52,052 nucleotides of DNA. Source: UBA1563 sp041667115 (GTDB taxonomy: Bacteria > Bacteroidota > Ignavibacteria > Ignavibacteriales > Ignavibacteriaceae). Of the stretch, positions 16,087 through 25,106 are shown piece after piece. Under the pieces are notes generated by a model. That model had not been told where the DNA came from, searched no databases, and saw nothing but the letters and a program-made list of their open reading frames with translations. The stretch covers positions 1 through 52,052 of the forward strand of contig JBAYFO010000023.1 of the NCBI GenBank assembly GCA_041667115.1. Reading direction: 5' to 3'. Within the stretch, counting starts at the first letter, position 1. Each line of letters begins with the position of its first letter. The position numbers were made by a program, and so were the translations under genes.

Positions 16087-18894
16087 ATGTTCAAAAGATT
16101 CTTTTTTGCGCTGTCGTTATTGTTGGCGATAGCCTTTAATGTTCAGGCTCAAACCTGGCAAATGGCATCTGTTTTTCCGGCGGATAGTACCATGAATAAT
16201 GGTATTCACGGAATAGCAGTAGACCCTGACGGAAAAGTCTGGATCCAGGCGTATTATGCTTATGGAAAGGATTCTATCCAAGTTCCCGGCTATGACGCAA
16301 CTACCGGTGCTTTAAAAACTGTTAAAGCAAGCGTACGTGCTCTTTATGTTTTTAATCCTGACGGAACCCAGGCTAGTTTTTCACCAATTCTTTTTAATAC
16401 CGTCGGTGGTGTTGCAAAAGATACCCTTGGCGGTGAAACCACCTTCAAGAAAATTCTAAACCCGGTTGGAACAGATTCAATTACAGTTCCTGTATGGAGT
16501 GCAAACACCGGACGTGGATTGACATTGGATGAAAGTGGAAATGTCGTTGCCGGTTATTGGGACTACTTATTTAAGTTCGATTACAAAACCGGTGCCGGTT
16601 TAATGAATAGACTTGTTGCCGGAGTTGGCGGTGTTGTAAAACCCGGTATTGATGCAGCCGGTAACTATTATGTAAGAGCTGTAGTTGGCGGCGGTCCACT
16701 TAAAATATTTGATAAAGACGGTGTGTTCTCATCAAACGCTCTTGATGTAACAACAGGTTTTGCTAGAGTATGTGACGTCTCAAAAGATGGTCTTACTGTT
16801 TATACTCCTGGCTATACGACGCACTATGTTGAAAAATTACATCGTCCGGATGACCTATCACTGTTTGTCTCTTCTCAAATTCTGAAAGGTTTTGATTGCG
16901 AATCTATTTGTTGGGATCCTGCAACTGCCGGTAAACTTTGGCTAAGCTCTGGCTCTTACACTGATATGCCGAATAGAAATCCAGATGTTGTGACAGCTTA
17001 TGATACATCAGCTTGGTATGCATTTGATACGAATACAGAAACCCTTACCGGTGAAAAAATGGACTGGGTCTACTATGTAGATAAAAATGCAAATGAAAGA
17101 CCAAGAGCGATTGGTTTTTCACCAGATGGTAACACAGCTTATTTAGGTGTATTTGGCGGAACTACCTATCCAGTAAGAAAATACACAAAAGTAGCTGGCT
17201 CGGCTACGGTTACATTCAATTGCAATATGAGTGATAAAATGAAAAACGGAGAGTTCTCTGTTGGTGATAAAGTATATGCTCGCGGTACATTTAATGGCTG
17301 GGCAGGTACAACCGACGAATTAACTGATACCGATGGTGATTCAATTTATACGTATACACTTAGTTCAGGTATTACTGTAGGTGATACTCTTCAATTCAAG
17401 TTTGTCAACAACCATGGTGGCGCAGATAATTGGGAAAACCTTATTCCTAACAGAGTATTGGTTGTTAAGGAAGGTACTAATGTTTTCTCCTCATTTTGGG
17501 AAACAACAAACGTGTTCAACTGTAACATGAGTGATGAAATTAAAGCGGGAAATTTCTCAATTGGTGATAAAGTTTGGGTTCGCGGTGCATTTAACGGTTG
17601 GGCAGGGTACGACAATGAATTAACTGACCCTGATGGTGACTCGGTTTATACTGGCGTTGTTACTGCCGGTATTAATGTCGGGGCTAGCATTGAATTCAAG
17701 TTTGTTAACAACCATGGTGGTACAGATAATTGGGAAAGTATTTCAAACAGATCGTTTACCGTACGGGTAGGCACTAATACTTTCACTGCTTTCTGGAATG
17801 TTCCATTTATTCCAGCTACTGCAAAAGAAATTCAAATGGCTTTCTCCATTAATATGGAACTTGAAAAATTAGCAGGACTTTTTGACGCAACTGGCGGTAC
17901 TGTTGAACTTCGTGGCGATCTGTTTGGGTGGGGTCCTGGTAAAGCTATGACTGCAAGCGCGACAAATGTAGATATCTACGAAACAATTCAACCTGTTATG
18001 GTTTCTGTTGGTGATAAAGTTAGTTTCAAGTTTTGGCATAACAATCCTGAAACTTGGGAACAAGACAATTTGACTGATAACACCCAGGGTAATAGATATT
18101 ACGTTATTACGCAAGCTGATTATGACAATGCAGCTGCTGTTGTTGAAGCATCTTTCAATAACGGTTCATTAGAAACAGTATTAAATGTACCGGCTAACGT
18201 TAAATTTACCTGTAATACAAATGGTAGATCAATTATGGACGCACCGGCGAACACAACGTTTGAAACTGTTTTCATTGCAGGTTCTAACTCTCCGCTCCAA
18301 TGGCCAACCGGTGGATGGCCGAATTCTGATACCAGCAAAGTTATTTTCCTTTCCGATGACGGAACAAATGGTGATGCGGTAGCCGGAGATAAGATCTTTA
18401 CCACAACAGTTACTTTCCCACAATACTCTGTATTAAAAGTAAAATATAAATATGGAGCAAATTGGGGTTTATCAACGAATGGTGGTAAAAACGATAATGA
18501 AGCCGCTAGCGGTTCTGACAAGACATTAATTCTTGGCAAATTTTCAGCAAATACAACTGTTGTAGATACGTTCGGAATAATTCATACAACAGATGTTACT
18601 AAAGTTGAAAAAGTTGGAAGTACTGTTCCTACAGCTTATTTGCTCGAACAGAATTATCCAAACCCATTCAACCCTGAAACTTCAATTCGTTTCAACGTTC
18701 CAAAAGAAAGCTTTGTAACCGTAAAAGTATTTAATACGCTCGGTGAAGAAGTTGCCACATTAGTAAACGAAGAAAAAACTGCAGGTGTTTATAATGTTTC
18801 GTTCAAAGCGAACAACTTAACCAGCGGTATTTACTTCTATACCATTAAAGCAAATGATTTCTCTTCAACCAAGAAAATGATCTTGATGAAGTAA
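16087..18894 (+). CDS. T9SS-secreted multidomain protein with tandem carbohydrate-module-like repeats
   Basis: A 935-residue surface or secreted protein. Order: signal peptide (1-21, ending VQAQ); a propeller-like region (about 22-370; GIHGIAVDPDGKVWIQ, AIGFSPDGNTAYLG); two near-identical 100-residue modules (375-474 and 475-574) with VRGAFNGWAG and FKFVNNHGG motifs, like AMPK/CBM48-type glycan-binding sandwiches; a third, divergent module (about 577-690, VELRGDLFGWG); a fourth (about 700-835); and the T9SS type A sorting domain (about 850-935, NYPNPFNPETSIRF, ending KKMILMK). AGGAG lies 6 bases before the ATG. It has its own candidate promoter and terminator. Probable role: glycan or surface binding outside the cell; no catalytic domain is recognised. 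Confidence 0.87.
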   Translation: MFKRFFFALSLLLAIAFNVQAQTWQMASVFPADSTMNNGIHGIAVDPDGKVWIQAYYAYGKDSIQVPGYDATTGALKTVKASVRALYVFNPDGTQASFSPILFNTVGGVAKDTLGGETTFKKILNPVGTDSITVPVWSANTGRGLTLDESGNVVAGYWDYLFKFDYKTGAGLMNRLVAGVGGVVKPGIDAAGNYYVRAVVGGGPLKIFDKDGVFSSNALDVTTGFARVCDVSKDGLTVYTPGYTTHYVEKLHRPDDLSLFVSSQILKGFDCESICWDPATAGKLWLSSGSYTDMPNRNPDVVTAYDTSAWYAFDTNTETLTGEKMDWVYYVDKNANERPRAIGFSPDGNTAYLGVFGGTTYPVRKYTKVAGSATVTFNCNMSDKMKNGEFSVGDKVYARGTFNGWAGTTDELTDTDGDSIYTYTLSSGITVGDTLQFKFVNNHGGADNWENLIPNRVLVVKEGTNVFSSFWETTNVFNCNMSDEIKAGNFSIGDKVWVRGAFNGWAGYDNELTDPDGDSVYTGVVTAGINVGASIEFKFVNNHGGTDNWESISNRSFTVRVGTNTFTAFWNVPFIPATAKEIQMAFSINMELEKLAGLFDATGGTVELRGDLFGWGPGKAMTASATNVDIYETIQPVMVSVGDKVSFKFWHNNPETWEQDNLTDNTQGNRYYVITQADYDNAAAVVEASFNNGSLETVLNVPANVKFTCNTNGRSIMDAPANTTFETVFIAGSNSPLQWPTGGWPNSDTSKVIFLSDDGTNGDAVAGDKIFTTTVTFPQYSVLKVKYKYGANWGLSTNGGKNDNEAASGSDKTLILGKFSANTTVVDTFGIIHTTDVTKVEKVGSTVPTAYLLEQNYPNPFNPETSIRFNVPKESFVTVKVFNTLGEEVATLVNEEKTAGVYNVSFKANNLTSGIYFYTIKANDFSSTKKMILMK
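17209..17808 (+). repeat. Tandem duplication, two 300-bp units inside the 935-aa gene
   Basis: Unit 1 (17209-17508) and unit 2 (17509-17808) encode 100-residue modules aligned without a length change. Shared residues include FNCNMSD, GDKV, FNGWAG, FKFVNNHGG and DNWE at the same spacing. Nucleotide identity is also visible in places (for example around AACAACCATGGTGG in both), which points to a fairly recent internal duplication. Confidence 0.85.
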
Positions 18895-18913
18895 TTCATT
18901 GTTCTGTTCTTTT

Positions 18914-18948
18914 AAGAAAAGCCGCCGAAATGCGGCTTTTCTTATTTT
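18914..18948 (+). terminator. Terminator after the 935-aa T9SS gene
   Basis: A 12-bp perfect stem AAGAAAAGCCGC (18914-18925) / GCGGCTTTTCTT (18932-18943) with a 6-base loop; the 3' arm itself contains TTTT and is followed by ATTTT. It lies 20 bases after the stop codon. Confidence 0.88.
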
Positions 18949-19001
18949 AAAGGATTTATCTTCCAAATGGAACTTTCTCATGGAAAAAGCGACTAATTAG
19001 T

Positions 19002-19034
19002 GTTGCATCACGCCTTCTTTTCTGGTTATATTTG
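19002..19034 (+). promoter_or_regulatory. Candidate Bacteroidota-type promoter
   Basis: TATATTTG at 19027-19034 is an exact match to the TAnnTTTG -7 box; GTTG lies 21 bases upstream (19002-19005) as a possible -33 element. It would start transcription about 65 bases before the secreted-protein gene that opens the LytR_C/rsfS/argS group. Confidence 0.45.
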
Positions 19035-19107
19035 CAGAGAAGAATGATTTAACTCTTTACGGATTCAATAAGGAATCATTTTTTTTGAAATTAAGAGTAG
19101 ATATAGT

Positions 19108-19602
19108 ATGAAAAAAATTCTTTTGATCGTATTGGTAGCAGCTTCAATGAACTGCTTTTCGCAGTTCAAAGACAAAAATATCTTTAAACCTTCTATTCAA
19201 GAAGGAATGATTAATGATAACGCCCCTGCGTTAATATTGGGATTTTTCAACCCGGATAATTTTTCAATGTCTCATTCCTATAGCATGTCCTATACCGCAT
19301 CCGGGAAAAATGGTTTAGCTCTCGGTGTTTATACAAATACGATGAGATATAAATTTGCGGATAATTTTAATATGCAGGTTGATGCGAGTTTGGTTCATTC
19401 ACCCTATAGTTCATTCGGAAAAAATTATCAAGATCAAATAAGCGGAATTTATTTAAGCAGCGCCCAACTGAATTATCAACCATGGAAAGATGTTAACATC
19501 AGTGTGCAGTATAGAAGTGTCCCCGGTGGTTTATACAACGACTTTTACGGATATGACCGGTTTGGCGGCGGGTTATACGAAAACTTTTTATTCGGAAGAT
19601 AA
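19108..19602 (+). CDS. Secreted protein of unknown function, probably envelope-associated
   Basis: A 164-residue protein that I do not recognise. The signal peptide is clear (MKKILLIVLVAASMNCFSQ, cleavage near residue 19; the Cys at 16 is not in a lipobox). The mature part is rich in Asn, Tyr, Ser and Phe with alternating strands (MSHSYSMSYTASGKNGLALG, IYLSSAQLNYQ, NISVQYRS) and ends LYENFLFGR, like a short outer-membrane or periplasmic beta protein. It is the first gene of the group leading to rsfS and argS; the next gene begins 16 bases after its stop. Confidence 0.65.
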   Translation: MKKILLIVLVAASMNCFSQFKDKNIFKPSIQEGMINDNAPALILGFFNPDNFSMSHSYSMSYTASGKNGLALGVYTNTMRYKFADNFNMQVDASLVHSPYSSFGKNYQDQISGIYLSSAQLNYQPWKDVNISVQYRSVPGGLYNDFYGYDRFGGGLYENFLFGR

Positions 19603-19618
19603 CTAAGAACATTCGCTT

Positions 19619-20101
19619 TTGAGAGATACATCGAAAAATAAAAATATACATAAAAAAGTTACTGCCTCATTTCTGGCTGTTTTACTAGCGACCTTACTGC
19701 TTCTTTCAATAAATGGATATTTGGGCTATTCGGCTTATGCAAAAATCATCAAGATTTTCCCCGGCGAAGAAATAAAAAACAAAAATGTAACTTTTGTTCC
19801 CATCAAAGTTGAAATAAAAAACGGCTGTGGTATTGAAGGGGTTGGAGAAAAGCTTACTGAATTGCTAAGAAATAATAAAATTGATGTTATCCAATCCGGC
19901 AACTACTATCAATTTAATGTTGATAAAACGCTCATTATCGATAGATCAGGCGATATGATGAAAGCAAAAAAAGTTGCGGAAATACTTGGAGTCCCTGAGC
20001 AACAAATTATCCGGCAAATTAATAAAACACTATTTTTAGATATAACGGTTTTAGCCGGAAAAGATTTTTATCAAATAAAAGAATCAAAGGAGAAACTTTG
20101 A
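19619..20101 (+). CDS. Membrane-anchored LytR C-terminal-domain protein
   Basis: A 160-residue protein with one N-terminal membrane helix (about 17-37) after a basic cytoplasmic stretch, then a single extracytoplasmic LytR_C domain (about 62-150: VEIKNGCGIEGVGEKLTELL, LIIDRSGDMMKAKKVAEIL, LDITVLAGKDF). LytR_C domains occur at the end of LytR-CpsA-Psr wall ligases and as stand-alone envelope proteins; there is no ligase domain here. The start is TTG, the only reasonable in-frame start, without a clear Shine-Dalgarno. Its stop overlaps the rsfS start (TTGA). The family is clear; the role is unknown. Confidence 0.78.
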   Translation: MRDTSKNKNIHKKVTASFLAVLLATLLLLSINGYLGYSAYAKIIKIFPGEEIKNKNVTFVPIKVEIKNGCGIEGVGEKLTELLRNNKIDVIQSGNYYQFNVDKTLIIDRSGDMMKAKKVAEILGVPEQQIIRQINKTLFLDITVLAGKDFYQIKESKEKL

Positions 20102-20637
20102 CAACAAAACAACTAGTAAAAAAAATCACGCAACTTATTTTTGAAAAAAAGGGAAGCGATGTAAAAGTCATTGAATTAATGACGGTTTCCACAATTGCAG
20201 ATTATTTCATTATCTGCTCGGCTGATTCCGATACGCAAGTAAGAGCTATTGCCGATAACATTGATAAATCTCTTCGGGATGAAGGCGTTAGGCTTTGGCA
20301 CAAGGAAGGGACACTCGCACTCCAATGGGTTTTGCTTGATTATGTTGACATTGTTATTCACGTTTTTCAGAAAGATATTCGAGCTTTTTATAATTTGGAA
20401 AAACTTTGGGGTGATGCGCCAATCGTTGCGGTCGAAGACAAACCAAAAAAAATCAGTGCAGCTAAGACGAAAGCAGTAAAGACCGAAGCAAAACCGAAAA
20501 CAAAAAAAGCTGAAACCAAACCGGCAAAAGTCCGCACGGTAAAACCGAAAGTTGAAAAAACTGAAGCCGAACCGAAAAAAGTTCGCGCAGTAAAACCCAA
20601 AACGAAAAAGACTGAAACCAAAGGAGCAATCGGTTGA
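20098..20637 (+). CDS. rsfS: Ribosomal silencing factor RsfS with lysine-rich C-terminal tail
   Basis: RsfS (Iojap/YbeB) binds ribosomal protein L14 and blocks 30S-50S joining in slow growth. Residues 1-108 hold the full domain: ADYFIICSADSDTQVRAIAD, LWHKEGTLALQWVLLDYVDI, HVFQKDIRAFYNLEKLWGDA. Residues 114-179 are an added basic, low-complexity tail of Lys/Ala/Pro/Thr/Glu, with recurring VRTVKPK / VRAVKPK and KPKTKKAETK / KPKTKKTETK, like histone H1-type tails. Typical RsfS is only about 105-120 residues. The TTG start is fixed by a strong AAGGAG (20087-20092) five bases before it and overlaps the previous stop by 4 bases. It overlaps argS in the same way. Confidence 0.9.
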   Translation: MTTKQLVKKITQLIFEKKGSDVKVIELMTVSTIADYFIICSADSDTQVRAIADNIDKSLRDEGVRLWHKEGTLALQWVLLDYVDIVIHVFQKDIRAFYNLEKLWGDAPIVAVEDKPKKISAAKTKAVKTEAKPKTKKAETKPAKVRTVKPKVEKTEAEPKKVRAVKPKTKKTETKGAIG

Positions 20638-22262
20638 AAAATTATTTGACTTCGCTTTTTAACGAAGCCGCTGAAAAATTGCCGTATTTGCAGGAAATTC
20701 AAATTACTTTTGACCGCCCGAAGGTTGAAGCTCACGGCGATATTTCTTCAAATGCAGCAATGCTGCTTACAAAAATTCTGAAGAAAAATCCCCGTGAAAT
20801 TGCAAATGAAATTATAGCTCAATTAAATATTGACACGACAAAAATTACGAAAGTGGAAATTGCCGGACCTGGCTTTATCAATTTCTTCTTTCATCCGGCA
20901 TTTCTAGCAAAAAAAATTGAAATAATTCTTAATGAAAAAGATGCATTCGGAAAATCAAATAAGCATGCCGGAAAGCGTGCAAATGTTGAATTCGTTTCAG
21001 CAAATCCAACCGGACCGCTAACGGTCGGGCATGGAAGAAACGCAGTCTGCGGCGATACGCTCGCAAATCTTTTAGAATGGACCGGCTACGAAGTTGACCG
21101 CGAATATTATTTTAATAATGCCGGAAGACAGATGCGCGTACTTGGAGATTCTGTCCGGCTTCGCTATTTAGAACTACTCGGTGATGCGGTAGAATTTCCT
21201 GAAGATTACTATCAAGGCGAGTATATAAAAACTATTGCCGATAGTTTAAGAAATGAATTTGGTGATGCACTTAGAAATGAAGGAGCTGAAGGCAAGTTCA
21301 AAGAGAAAGCTGAAAAAGAAATATTTCTCGACATCGAAAAAACGCTTCAACGGTTAAACATTAAGCACAAAAATTTCTTTAACGAAAACAGTTTGTACGA
21401 AGAGAAAAAAATTGAAAATCTCTTAAAAACTTTTGCCGATAAAAATCTTTCTTATGAAAAAGATGGAGCTATTTGGCTGAAGCTATCTGAGCTTGGAAAC
21501 GAGCAGGATAAAGTAATTGTGAAATCAACCGGCGAACCGACCTACCGCCTGCCGGACGTTGCTTATCATATCACGAAGTTTGATAGAAACTATGATCTCA
21601 TAGTTGATTTATTTGGCTCGGATCATAACGCTACGTATCCCGATGTTATGGCTGCTTTGCAGTCGCTTGGATATGATGCAAGTAAAGTAAAAGTGCTCAT
21701 TCATCAATTTGTAACCATTACGCAGAACGGCGAGATTGTAAAAATGTCAACCCGCAAAGCAAATTACGTTACGCTGGATGAATTGACCGATGAAGTCGGT
21801 GCTGATGTTGTGCGTTACTTTTTTAATATGCGGAACATTTCTACGCACATGAATTTTGACCTGGCGCTGGCAAAAAAACATTCGGATGAAAACCCTGTCT
21901 TTTATTTGCAATATGCTCACGCAAGAATATGTTCTATCATGCGAACAATAGAAAATGAAAAGTTGGAAGCCGCAACAAATAATTTGAATCTCTTGTCGGC
22001 AGATGAAGAACAAAAATTGATACGAAAACTTCATCAATTTGAAGAAGAAATTTTGCTTGCTGCAGAATATTTTGAGCCGAACAGAATTGCTACATATCTG
22101 GAAGAATTGGCTGCTTCATTCCACAAGTTTTATACGTTTTGTAGAATACTGGGAACAGAAAAAAATCTTGCCGAAGCGCGTATTGCTCTGGCACTTGCGA
22201 CCAAAACTGTTTTGAAAAACGGATTAAGTGTTTTAGGCGTATCGGCTCCCGAGAGGATGTAA
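20634..22262 (+). CDS. argS: Arginyl-tRNA synthetase
   Basis: Class Ia synthetase charging tRNA-Arg, 542 residues, normal length. The N-terminal additional domain is present (1-95). The HIGH-type signature appears as FVSANPTGPLTVGHGRN (120-136) and the KMSKS-type loop as VKMSTRKANYVTL (about 368-380). The C-terminal anticodon-binding DALR domain follows (about 430-542, QYAHARICSIMR at its start). The start is TTG with AAGGAG (20621-20626) seven bases upstream, overlapping the rsfS stop by 4 bases. Its stop is one base from the end of the convergent comF gene, and no terminator is visible between them. Confidence 0.96.
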   Translation: MKNYLTSLFNEAAEKLPYLQEIQITFDRPKVEAHGDISSNAAMLLTKILKKNPREIANEIIAQLNIDTTKITKVEIAGPGFINFFFHPAFLAKKIEIILNEKDAFGKSNKHAGKRANVEFVSANPTGPLTVGHGRNAVCGDTLANLLEWTGYEVDREYYFNNAGRQMRVLGDSVRLRYLELLGDAVEFPEDYYQGEYIKTIADSLRNEFGDALRNEGAEGKFKEKAEKEIFLDIEKTLQRLNIKHKNFFNENSLYEEKKIENLLKTFADKNLSYEKDGAIWLKLSELGNEQDKVIVKSTGEPTYRLPDVAYHITKFDRNYDLIVDLFGSDHNATYPDVMAALQSLGYDASKVKVLIHQFVTITQNGEIVKMSTRKANYVTLDELTDEVGADVVRYFFNMRNISTHMNFDLALAKKHSDENPVFYLQYAHARICSIMRTIENEKLEAATNNLNLLSADEEQKLIRKLHQFEEEILLAAEYFEPNRIATYLEELAASFHKFYTFCRILGTEKNLAEARIALALATKTVLKNGLSVLGVSAPERM

Positions 22263-22263
22263 T

Positions 22264-22947
22264 TTATCCGGCAAGGGCGATTGAAGCCGCATAAATATTG
22301 GCTGCTCCGCTTGCCTGAAGAATTTTGCCACACTCTCGAATTGTGGCACCGGTGGTAATTACATCATCAACCAACAAAATATTTTTCTCGTTAATTTCCT
22401 TTGCATTTCTCACGGAAAAAGCATCCGACATATTTTCCGCCCTTTCGATTAAATTTTTTTTCGTCTGGGATTCGGTATATCTTTTTCTTTTTAAGATTGA
22501 CTGAGAAACCGGGAAATTCGTCACTTGCCTTATTCCTTTAGCAATATAAAATGATTGATTAAATCCTCTTTCGGCTTTCTTTAATGCATGCAGCGGAACG
22601 GGAAGAATTAAATCAATTTTCCAGCCAGGTTTTTTCTCAACTATCGAATTACCCAGCATTCGTCCGAGCTCAACTGCCAGCAAGAATTTTTTTTGATACT
22701 TTATTTGATGAATAATTTCCTGCAATGACGAACTTTTCTCAAACACTAGCAGTGGATAAAAATCAGTAATGATTTTGGACTCTGAAAACTTTCTTCCATA
22801 TTCATAAAGAAGAAGGTTCTCATCCGTATAAACAAAAGTATTTCGGCAAGAATCGCAAATATATTTTTCGTTGAGAGTTAATTTATTTTTGCACGAAGGG
22901 CAGAACCGGGGAAGGATAAAATCAAATATGGCGGGAAACAGCTTCAT
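22264..22947 (-). CDS. comF: ComF family phosphoribosyltransferase-like protein
   Basis: A 227-residue ComF/GntX-type protein linked to uptake of transforming DNA in other bacteria. It has an N-terminal zinc finger (C16, C19, C31, C34; CPSC and CDSC) and a C-terminal type I phosphoribosyltransferase domain with the PRPP loop VDDVITTGAT (193-202). PVPLHALKKAERGFNQS (117-133) is also typical of the family. Last gene of the leftward operon surE > VWA protein > comF, six bases after the VWA stop. Family call firm; a role in competence is inferred only from homology. Confidence 0.9.
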   Translation of the reverse strand: MKLFPAIFDFILPRFCPSCKNKLTLNEKYICDSCRNTFVYTDENLLLYEYGRKFSESKIITDFYPLLVFEKSSSLQEIIHQIKYQKKFLLAVELGRMLGNSIVEKKPGWKIDLILPVPLHALKKAERGFNQSFYIAKGIRQVTNFPVSQSILKRKRYTESQTKKNLIERAENMSDAFSVRNAKEINEKNILLVDDVITTGATIRECGKILQASGAANIYAASIALAG

Positions 22948-22953
22948 TACAGC

Positions 22954-25074
22954 CTACATTAGACCTTCTCGTTTTCTCACGAACCATTCGGCAGCAAATA
23001 ATAAAATGATGAGCGCGAGAAGAAGTTCGTTTGACCAAAGCCGGTACTCATTAACTTCAATTTTATTTCTGCTGGAACTCTTGCTTATCGCTTCCAGTTT
23101 GTCAAAAAGATTTCCGGTTGCATTATAATAAAATTTCCCTTTAGTTTCATTCGCTAAAAGTTTGAGCAGGTCGCTGTTCATCGTTGTGTTTTGAAGTTCA
23201 TAATCAATCTCACCAACTGTAAATCTTCCATTATCTTTTCCGAGCGATTTGTGATCGATGAACGCTTCTCCTGAGATAGTGTAATCACCTTTGCCGAGTT
23301 CTGTAAGATTTCCCTCGTACAAACCGTTTCCAATATTTGAAAATGAAACGGGGGTATCACCTTCTTTGCTCTTCACGGAACACTTAATATCGGCATCATT
23401 TACCTCATTAAAAGCCTCATCATATACCTCCGCACTAACATAAATTATTTCTCCAACCGAATAAAATTTCTTATTGGTAGTAATGCTAACTTGTTTTTTT
23501 TGCTCACCTGCGTGAAGCCATTTTGTGCCATTTGATAAAAAGCGGTCGAAAAGATCAATCTGTGCGGTTGCTTTTTGCAGTTTCCATTTCCAGATATCGG
23601 AAGCCAAAACAGCGATTGCCCGTTTACTGCCAAGCCGTTTCGACAGCATGAACGGTGAGTTTAATGTAATATTATTAATCTTCGTCTTTGCCAGAACTTC
23701 ACTTTCCGGTTTGGCTGTAATTTCCCAGTTCGGTTTGTAAACCGGAGGAAGATTATTCCATTGTTCAAGAATATTTTTTCCGCTGAATTGCAATAAAGGA
23801 TTGCGCAGTGATTCATCTGCTATTATCGGCTGCGCCTCAACCACTGATTTATCGGTCTTACTAAAATTAAACGGTAATTCATTTTGCAGCATCCGTAATT
23901 TAATTGGATCAACAGTGGAAGTTAGTAGAAAAAAATAAGGAAGATTTTTATCTTTAATCAGTTGAGCAACTTTAGCCACTAATTGATTAGATGTTTGTGA
24001 AGAAGGAAAATTTACAAGATAAAGAACATCAGCTTTTTCTAGAGCGCTTTCCGGCAGTTTCTTTTCAAGGTATTGCGTTGCAGTTATTTGAGTAAACGAT
24101 TGAACAAAATTGTTCGTATCGGCTTGCAAAGAATTTTTTATAAAGGTAACATCCGCAGATGGTGCGCCTGCCAAAAGAACGAGAGAAAGTTTACTATCCA
24201 ATACTTTCACAAATACGGATTGCCGGTTGTTTTCAATCGAGTATTCATTTTGTAAAGGAGAAAGAACGAAAGAGATTTTATTTTCGCCGGGTGATTTTGG
24301 TTTGTACGAGAACTCAACGTTTTGTATTTCACTTTCTGTAAATGTAATTTCCTTCGTTTCTACTAGAAAATTATCTTCGAAGAGGGAAAGCGTTGATTTA
24401 GCGCCATTAAAACCGTGTTGAGCAACCGAAACAATAAACGGTGTACTTGTTCCGGTATAAAGAAATTCGTTATGAAGAATGTTTTGAATTGAGAGATCCT
24501 TTTTTGTGGTAGAATCTCCGACTCCAACGGTAAAAATAGGAACGTTGAGTTTCTCGGCTTGATATTGCGGACTTGTTCCTTCCGTGATGATACCGTCGCT
24601 TACAATTGTAACGGAAGCGATATTTTCTTCTTTCTGTAAAGAAGTAAATATTTTTGAAAAATTCGTCGCCGGTTCGGTAAATGAAAATTTAGCGGAATCC
24701 GGTTGTACTTCTTTAGAGAGAGTGCTTCCGAAAGAAAATAATTTAATTGTACCAGAGGGGAGTTTTTTTACTTCCGGTAGTAAATAATTAGAAATGAAAG
24801 GAGCTTTATCTTCAAATTGTTTTAACGATTTTGAATTATCAATAAAAATATAGTGTACCGGCTGGATGATCTTTTTCTTTTCAATTTTGAGTAGAGGCTC
24901 AAAGATCACCAGAAAAAGCAAAATCAAACCGAGTATTCTTAACGCCGTAAGCAGAACTTTTTTCTTCGGGGAAATGTCGGGAACAGTCTTCCGGTAAACA
25001 AAAAAAGCATATCCGGCGAGCAGTAAAGCAACCCCTACTAGAATAATACCATTGATCTGAAAGGAAATATTCAT
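22954..25074 (-). CDS. Large membrane protein with von Willebrand A domain
   Basis: A 706-residue inner-membrane protein. Two N-terminal helices (about 9-28 and 40-60) precede a VWA-type domain (about 72-230) whose metal-site start is FIDNSKSL (DxSxS pattern); TIVSDG and TVGVGD strands follow. Residues about 240-310 and 525-640 look like Ig-like sandwiches (KKFYSVGEIIYVSAEVYD), and between them (about 315-460) there is an alpha/beta region like a class-I glutamine amidotransferase fold without an obvious catalytic triad. A single helix (about 682-697) and a basic end close it. It resembles large VWA proteins paralogous to the BatA/BatB set found elsewhere in this window. The physiological role is unknown. 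Confidence 0.78.
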   Translation of the reverse strand: MNISFQINGIILVGVALLLAGYAFFVYRKTVPDISPKKKVLLTALRILGLILLFLVIFEPLLKIEKKKIIQPVHYIFIDNSKSLKQFEDKAPFISNYLLPEVKKLPSGTIKLFSFGSTLSKEVQPDSAKFSFTEPATNFSKIFTSLQKEENIASVTIVSDGIITEGTSPQYQAEKLNVPIFTVGVGDSTTKKDLSIQNILHNEFLYTGTSTPFIVSVAQHGFNGAKSTLSLFEDNFLVETKEITFTESEIQNVEFSYKPKSPGENKISFVLSPLQNEYSIENNRQSVFVKVLDSKLSLVLLAGAPSADVTFIKNSLQADTNNFVQSFTQITATQYLEKKLPESALEKADVLYLVNFPSSQTSNQLVAKVAQLIKDKNLPYFFLLTSTVDPIKLRMLQNELPFNFSKTDKSVVEAQPIIADESLRNPLLQFSGKNILEQWNNLPPVYKPNWEITAKPESEVLAKTKINNITLNSPFMLSKRLGSKRAIAVLASDIWKWKLQKATAQIDLFDRFLSNGTKWLHAGEQKKQVSITTNKKFYSVGEIIYVSAEVYDEAFNEVNDADIKCSVKSKEGDTPVSFSNIGNGLYEGNLTELGKGDYTISGEAFIDHKSLGKDNGRFTVGEIDYELQNTTMNSDLLKLLANETKGKFYYNATGNLFDKLEAISKSSSRNKIEVNEYRLWSNELLLALIILLFAAEWFVRKREGLM

Positions 25075-25106
25075 TTCAAATTCAAACGCTAAACGTAAAA
25101 AAATTA

